From assembly GCA_004377275.1 (NCBI GenBank), contig SOIC01000162.1, positions 1 to 9,060 on the forward strand: 9,060 bases of DNA, in the 5' to 3' direction. Both the position numbers and the translations under genes were made by a program. This DNA is from Dehalococcoidia bacterium (GTDB lineage Bacteria > Chloroflexota > Dehalococcoidia > E44-bin15). Shown here one piece after another: positions 6,467-9,060 of the stretch. Position 1 is the stretch's first letter; each line of letters opens with the position of its first letter. The notes under the pieces are model-generated. The model did no database searches. It saw only the letters and a program-made list of their open reading frames with translations, and was not told the origin of the DNA.

Positions 6467-7672
6467 CTATCCGAATATCCTTGAGTTTGGCGCTATGACG
6501 CCACTTGCCAGAGCTCCGGCACCGATATAGGTGTCATTTCCTATAAGGCTACCTACATCGATGCAGGCATTGATCCCACTCTGAACACCGTCCCCTAAGA
6601 TCGCCCCCAGCTTATGCCTCCCGGTATCGATGCCCACCGCCTTTATTTCCTTCTTGTCAAGCCTCAGGTTTGCAATCTTGGTGCCAGCGCCCAGATTGCA
6701 CCCCTCTCCAATGACGCTGTCCCCCACATAGTTATGGTGTGGGATCTTGCTGTCTCTCATTATGATAGAGTTTTTCACCTCCACAGCACTGCCGATATGG
6801 CAATTGTCTCCGATGGATGTGCTGGGACGGATATAGCAGCTAGGACCTATCTCACAGTTCTCTCCGATTACCACTGGTCCTACTATATACGAATTGGCCC
6901 TTACCACCGTGCCCTTTCCTACAGAAACCAAGCCACTTGTCACCACGTTTTCCTCGACCTGCCCTAGGTTCTGCGGCACGACCTTCGACATAAGAGCTTC
7001 ATTCCCTCCCAACAGGTCCCAAGGGTAACTCAAATCAAGCCAATAGTCGATCACTTCATAGGAAACCCTATGCTGCTCGTCAATCAGCACTTGCAGGGAG
7101 TCTGTTATCTCGTACTCGCCCCGGGGTGATCTCCTACCCCTTAATGCTGCAGTGAAGATATCCGGAGTTAGAAGGTATAGCCCAGCATTGGCCAGATTGG
7201 AGGGAGGCTTTGCCACCTTCTCATAGATGCGCACTACTTGGCCCTCCTCCACCTCTACTACCCCCAAATCCTGCGTGCTCGTCACCTCGACTAGGCTCAA
7301 TGTCGTCTCATTCTTGGCCACCATCCTGCGGATGTCCTTTTCCCCCACAATTACATCGCCGTTTATCAACAGGAATTTCCCGTCCACCAATCTCTCAACC
7401 ATCCTCAGTGCATGGGTAGTACCCAACTGCTTCCTCTGGGTAACGTACTCTATACTCACCTGCCAACTGTCGCCGTTGCCAAAAAAGTTGCGTACAGTGT
7501 CACCGTGGTATCCAACGACAAAAATGAACTCCCGGATGCCGGCCTCCCTGGCCTCAAGCAGCAGGTGCTCCAATATAGGCTTATTGGCTAGAGGGAGCAT
7601 GACCTTGGGCCGGCTATAGGTGAGGGGATGCATCCTTTTCCCTTCCCCGGCAGCTAAGATAACCGCCTTCAT
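6467..7672 (-). CDS. glmU: Bifunctional GlmU-type enzyme: GlcNAc-1-P uridylyltransferase and GlcN-1-P acetyltransferase
   Basis: The 401-residue protein matches the short archaeal-type GlmU. The nucleotidyltransferase domain (about 1-225) has LAAGEGKRMHPLT at 6-18, RPKVMLP at 21-27, QLGTTHAL at 82-89 and NGD at 104-106. Hexapeptide beta-helix repeats (about 235-400) carry the acetyltransferase signature: PHHNYVGDSVIGEG at 311-324, LGAGTKIANL at 327-336, and GRHKLGAILG at 351-360, corresponding to the catalytic His and acetyl-CoA-contact region of archaeal homologues such as Sulfurisphaera ST0452. It should acetylate GlcN-1-P from acetyl-CoA and then form UDP-GlcNAc with UTP, in the cytoplasm. 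Archaeal relatives may also use dTTP or glucose-1-P, so specificity may be broad. ATG 7672 begins three bases after the glmM stop, with AAGGGG six bases upstream inside the end of glmM, so translation is probably coupled. Confidence 0.92.
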   Translation of the reverse strand: MKAVILAAGEGKRMHPLTYSRPKVMLPLANKPILEHLLLEAREAGIREFIFVVGYHGDTVRNFFGNGDSWQVSIEYVTQRKQLGTTHALRMVERLVDGKFLLINGDVIVGEKDIRRMVAKNETTLSLVEVTSTQDLGVVEVEEGQVVRIYEKVAKPPSNLANAGLYLLTPDIFTAALRGRRSPRGEYEITDSLQVLIDEQHRVSYEVIDYWLDLSYPWDLLGGNEALMSKVVPQNLGQVEENVVTSGLVSVGKGTVVRANSYIVGPVVIGENCEIGPSCYIRPSTSIGDNCHIGSAVEVKNSIIMRDSKIPHHNYVGDSVIGEGCNLGAGTKIANLRLDKKEIKAVGIDTGRHKLGAILGDGVQSGINACIDVGSLIGNDTYIGAGALASGVIAPNSRIFG

Positions 7673-7675
7673 CCT

Positions 7676-8962
7676 CTACCCCTTTATACACTCCTTGATG
7701 GCCTCGATGCCAAGATCATATAGTTTCTGCGCCTTGGCCTGACTCCTAGCCTCGGCGGTTAACCTTATCTTAGGTTCGGTGCCAGAGGGCCTTATCAGCA
7801 GCCACCCATCCCCGAAGGAAAGCCTGAGACCGTCGATCGTACTAACTGAAACGGGCTCCATTTCCATCAATCTATGTTGCACCCTCTCCATTATAACCCC
7901 CTCCCCCCGGACACTGCCTCGAAGGATCGGGTACGATGGCAGGTCATCGACCAGCTTTGAGAGCCTTTTCTCGCAGGCTATGCGAGTGATCTGAGCAGCG
8001 GCATAGATACCATCAGGGCAATAGGACACAGTGGGGAAGATCCAGCTTCCTGAGGGCTCCCCAGCAAAACCCCCACCCTTTCTAAGCTCCTCGGATACAA
8101 AGGCATCCCCCACCCTGGTCCTTATGACCTCAAAGCCAGACTCCTCCACGGCCATTGAGGCGTCCACCGTGGTCACCACTTGCCCTGCCTCGAGTTCTCG
8201 GGCAAAAAGGGTCAGTAGTTTGTCTCCAGGGATAAATCTGCCAGTATCATCCACGGCCACCATCCTGTCACCGTCCCCATCATGGGCAATGCCCAAATCG
8301 GCACCAGAAGACTTTACCGCCTGCACCAGCATGCCGAGGTTCTCCGGGGTTGGCTCGATGCCCCTGGGGAAATAGCCGCTGGGGTCACAGTTGAGTGCTA
8401 GCACCTCACACCCCATTCTCCTCAGTAGATGTGGGGTGACCAGAGAGGCAGCGCCGCAGCCACAGTCCAGCACCACCTTTATCTTAAATCCGTTGCCAAA
8501 GTCCTGCAAAATGCGATCGATATGCTCCCCAATCGCTTGGGGGTAAGTTCTTGAGGTCTCCATCACCTCCCAGGATGCCAACTCCAGATTCCGGTTCCTC
8601 ACCATCTCCTCTATGCGCTCTCTTTGGGCAGAATCAAAGGCGGAGCCATCGGGGTTACATAGCTTGATACCGTTATATTGCGGCGGGTTGTGGGAAGCCG
8701 TGAGCATAGCGCCAGCCTCAAACTCCCTGGCGGCATAGGCCAACGTGGGTGTGGGGATGGTCCCCGCATCGTGACATCTGGAGCCCGCAGAGAGCAGTGC
8801 AGAGATGAAAGCATGTTTCAGGGCACTGCTCGATGTCCTCGTGTCACAGCCTACCACTACTGGGCGATAAGAGCTGCCTACAGATAGCCCAACCTCAAAC
8901 ACCAGTTCAAGGAATTTTTTATCTATGATACCGCGTATCCCCGAAGAACCAAAAAGCGTCAC
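7676..8962 (-). CDS. glmM: Phosphoglucosamine mutase (GlmM-type alpha-D-phosphohexomutase)
   Basis: The enzyme interconverts GlcN-6-P and GlcN-1-P, linking GlmS and GlmU. Numbered from GTG 8962 (428 residues), it shows the four family signatures in order: TASHNP at 88-93 with the phosphoserine Ser90, metal-binding DGDGDR at 228-233, sugar-binding GEPSG at 301-305 and the phosphate loop RPSGTEPKIR at 391-400. Length and GEPSG fit the compact archaeal-type GlmM; phosphomannomutase activity cannot be excluded, but the operon with glmU and glmS points to glucosamine. I prefer GTG 8962 because family members start just before LFGxSGIRG and GAGGCGGAG lies seven bases upstream. A GTG at 8980 adds six residues (MRRSAK) but has no visible ribosome site; an ATG at 8983-8985 is in another frame and stops at once. 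It is the first gene of the operon. Confidence 0.92.
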   Translation of the reverse strand: MTLFGSSGIRGIIDKKFLELVFEVGLSVGSSYRPVVVGCDTRTSSSALKHAFISALLSAGSRCHDAGTIPTPTLAYAAREFEAGAMLTASHNPPQYNGIKLCNPDGSAFDSAQRERIEEMVRNRNLELASWEVMETSRTYPQAIGEHIDRILQDFGNGFKIKVVLDCGCGAASLVTPHLLRRMGCEVLALNCDPSGYFPRGIEPTPENLGMLVQAVKSSGADLGIAHDGDGDRMVAVDDTGRFIPGDKLLTLFARELEAGQVVTTVDASMAVEESGFEVIRTRVGDAFVSEELRKGGGFAGEPSGSWIFPTVSYCPDGIYAAAQITRIACEKRLSKLVDDLPSYPILRGSVRGEGVIMERVQHRLMEMEPVSVSTIDGLRLSFGDGWLLIRPSGTEPKIRLTAEARSQAKAQKLYDLGIEAIKECIKG

Positions 8963-9024
8963 CTTTGCGCTCCGCCTCACCTCATGATTTGCTAAAGTTA
9001 TTATGTCAACATGCCTATGTGCGA

Positions 9025-9053
9025 ACTATAGCGAGTTCCCCTACCGATGTCAA
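9025..9053 (-). promoter_or_regulatory. Strong sigma70-type promoter of the glmM-glmU-glmU-like-glmS operon
   Basis: On the minus strand TTGACA (9048-9053, perfect -35) is followed after 17 bases by TATAGT (9025-9030, 5 of 6 to the -10 consensus). The predicted start near 9018 leaves a leader of about 40 to 55 bases before glmM, with no riboswitch-sized structure. GTTGACAT recurs 44 bases downstream at 9003-9010; that second copy has no -10 at the right distance, so it is not a second promoter, but the pair could be operator half-sites. Confidence 0.8.
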
Positions 9054-9060
9054 CCTAAAC

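Noticed and set aside
9004..9009. Second TTGACA as an additional promoter -35
   Set aside because: No -10-like hexamer stands 16 to 18 bases downstream; the sequence there is around the start of glmM.

Overview
The window is bacterial DNA in which every supported gene reads on the minus strand, so transcription runs from position 9060 towards position 1. Bacterial origin is supported by a nearly ideal sigma70-type promoter (TTGACA, 17 bases, TATAGT) at the right end and by Shine-Dalgarno sites before several genes. The amino-sugar enzymes are of the compact kind common in archaea and in some Chloroflexota. From memory, a glmM / nucleotidyltransferase / nucleotidyltransferase / glmS order is known in Dehalococcoidia, so a member of that group or a relative is my best guess; this is inference only.

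Right part (about 3471-9053): a tight four-gene operon behind that promoter. It encodes a GlmM-type phosphoglucosamine mutase, a GlmU-type bifunctional enzyme, a second diverged GlmU-like nucleotidyltransferase, and GlmS. Gaps between genes are 2 to 30 bases. Together they cover fructose-6-P to GlcN-6-P (GlmS), GlcN-1-P (GlmM) and UDP-GlcNAc (GlmU). The second GlmU-like protein has kept its nucleotidyltransferase motifs but lost the acetyltransferase motif, so it probably makes another nucleotide sugar.

Middle (about 2944-3470): no intact gene. It holds a clearly recognisable but dead 5' portion of a glucose-1-phosphate thymidylyltransferase-like gene (long RmlA type), with stop codons and a frameshift. 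A plausible promoter for the next gene follows at 2989-3017.

Left part (1-2943): a full ABC exporter half-transporter of the glycan/lipid flippase type, then the first about 90 codons of a PseB-type UDP-GlcNAc 4,6-dehydratase (truncated), a decayed stretch with no confident gene, a 62-codon ORF with a strong ribosome binding site, and a radical SAM enzyme that runs off the left edge. The radical SAM gene starts at 426 and has no stop inside the window. The whole reads as a surface-glycan locus: an intact UDP-GlcNAc supply operon joined to a glycan export and modification region damaged by deletion and point mutation. I see no tRNA, rRNA, CRISPR array, insertion sequence or convincing terminator, and no evidence of a wholly new system.
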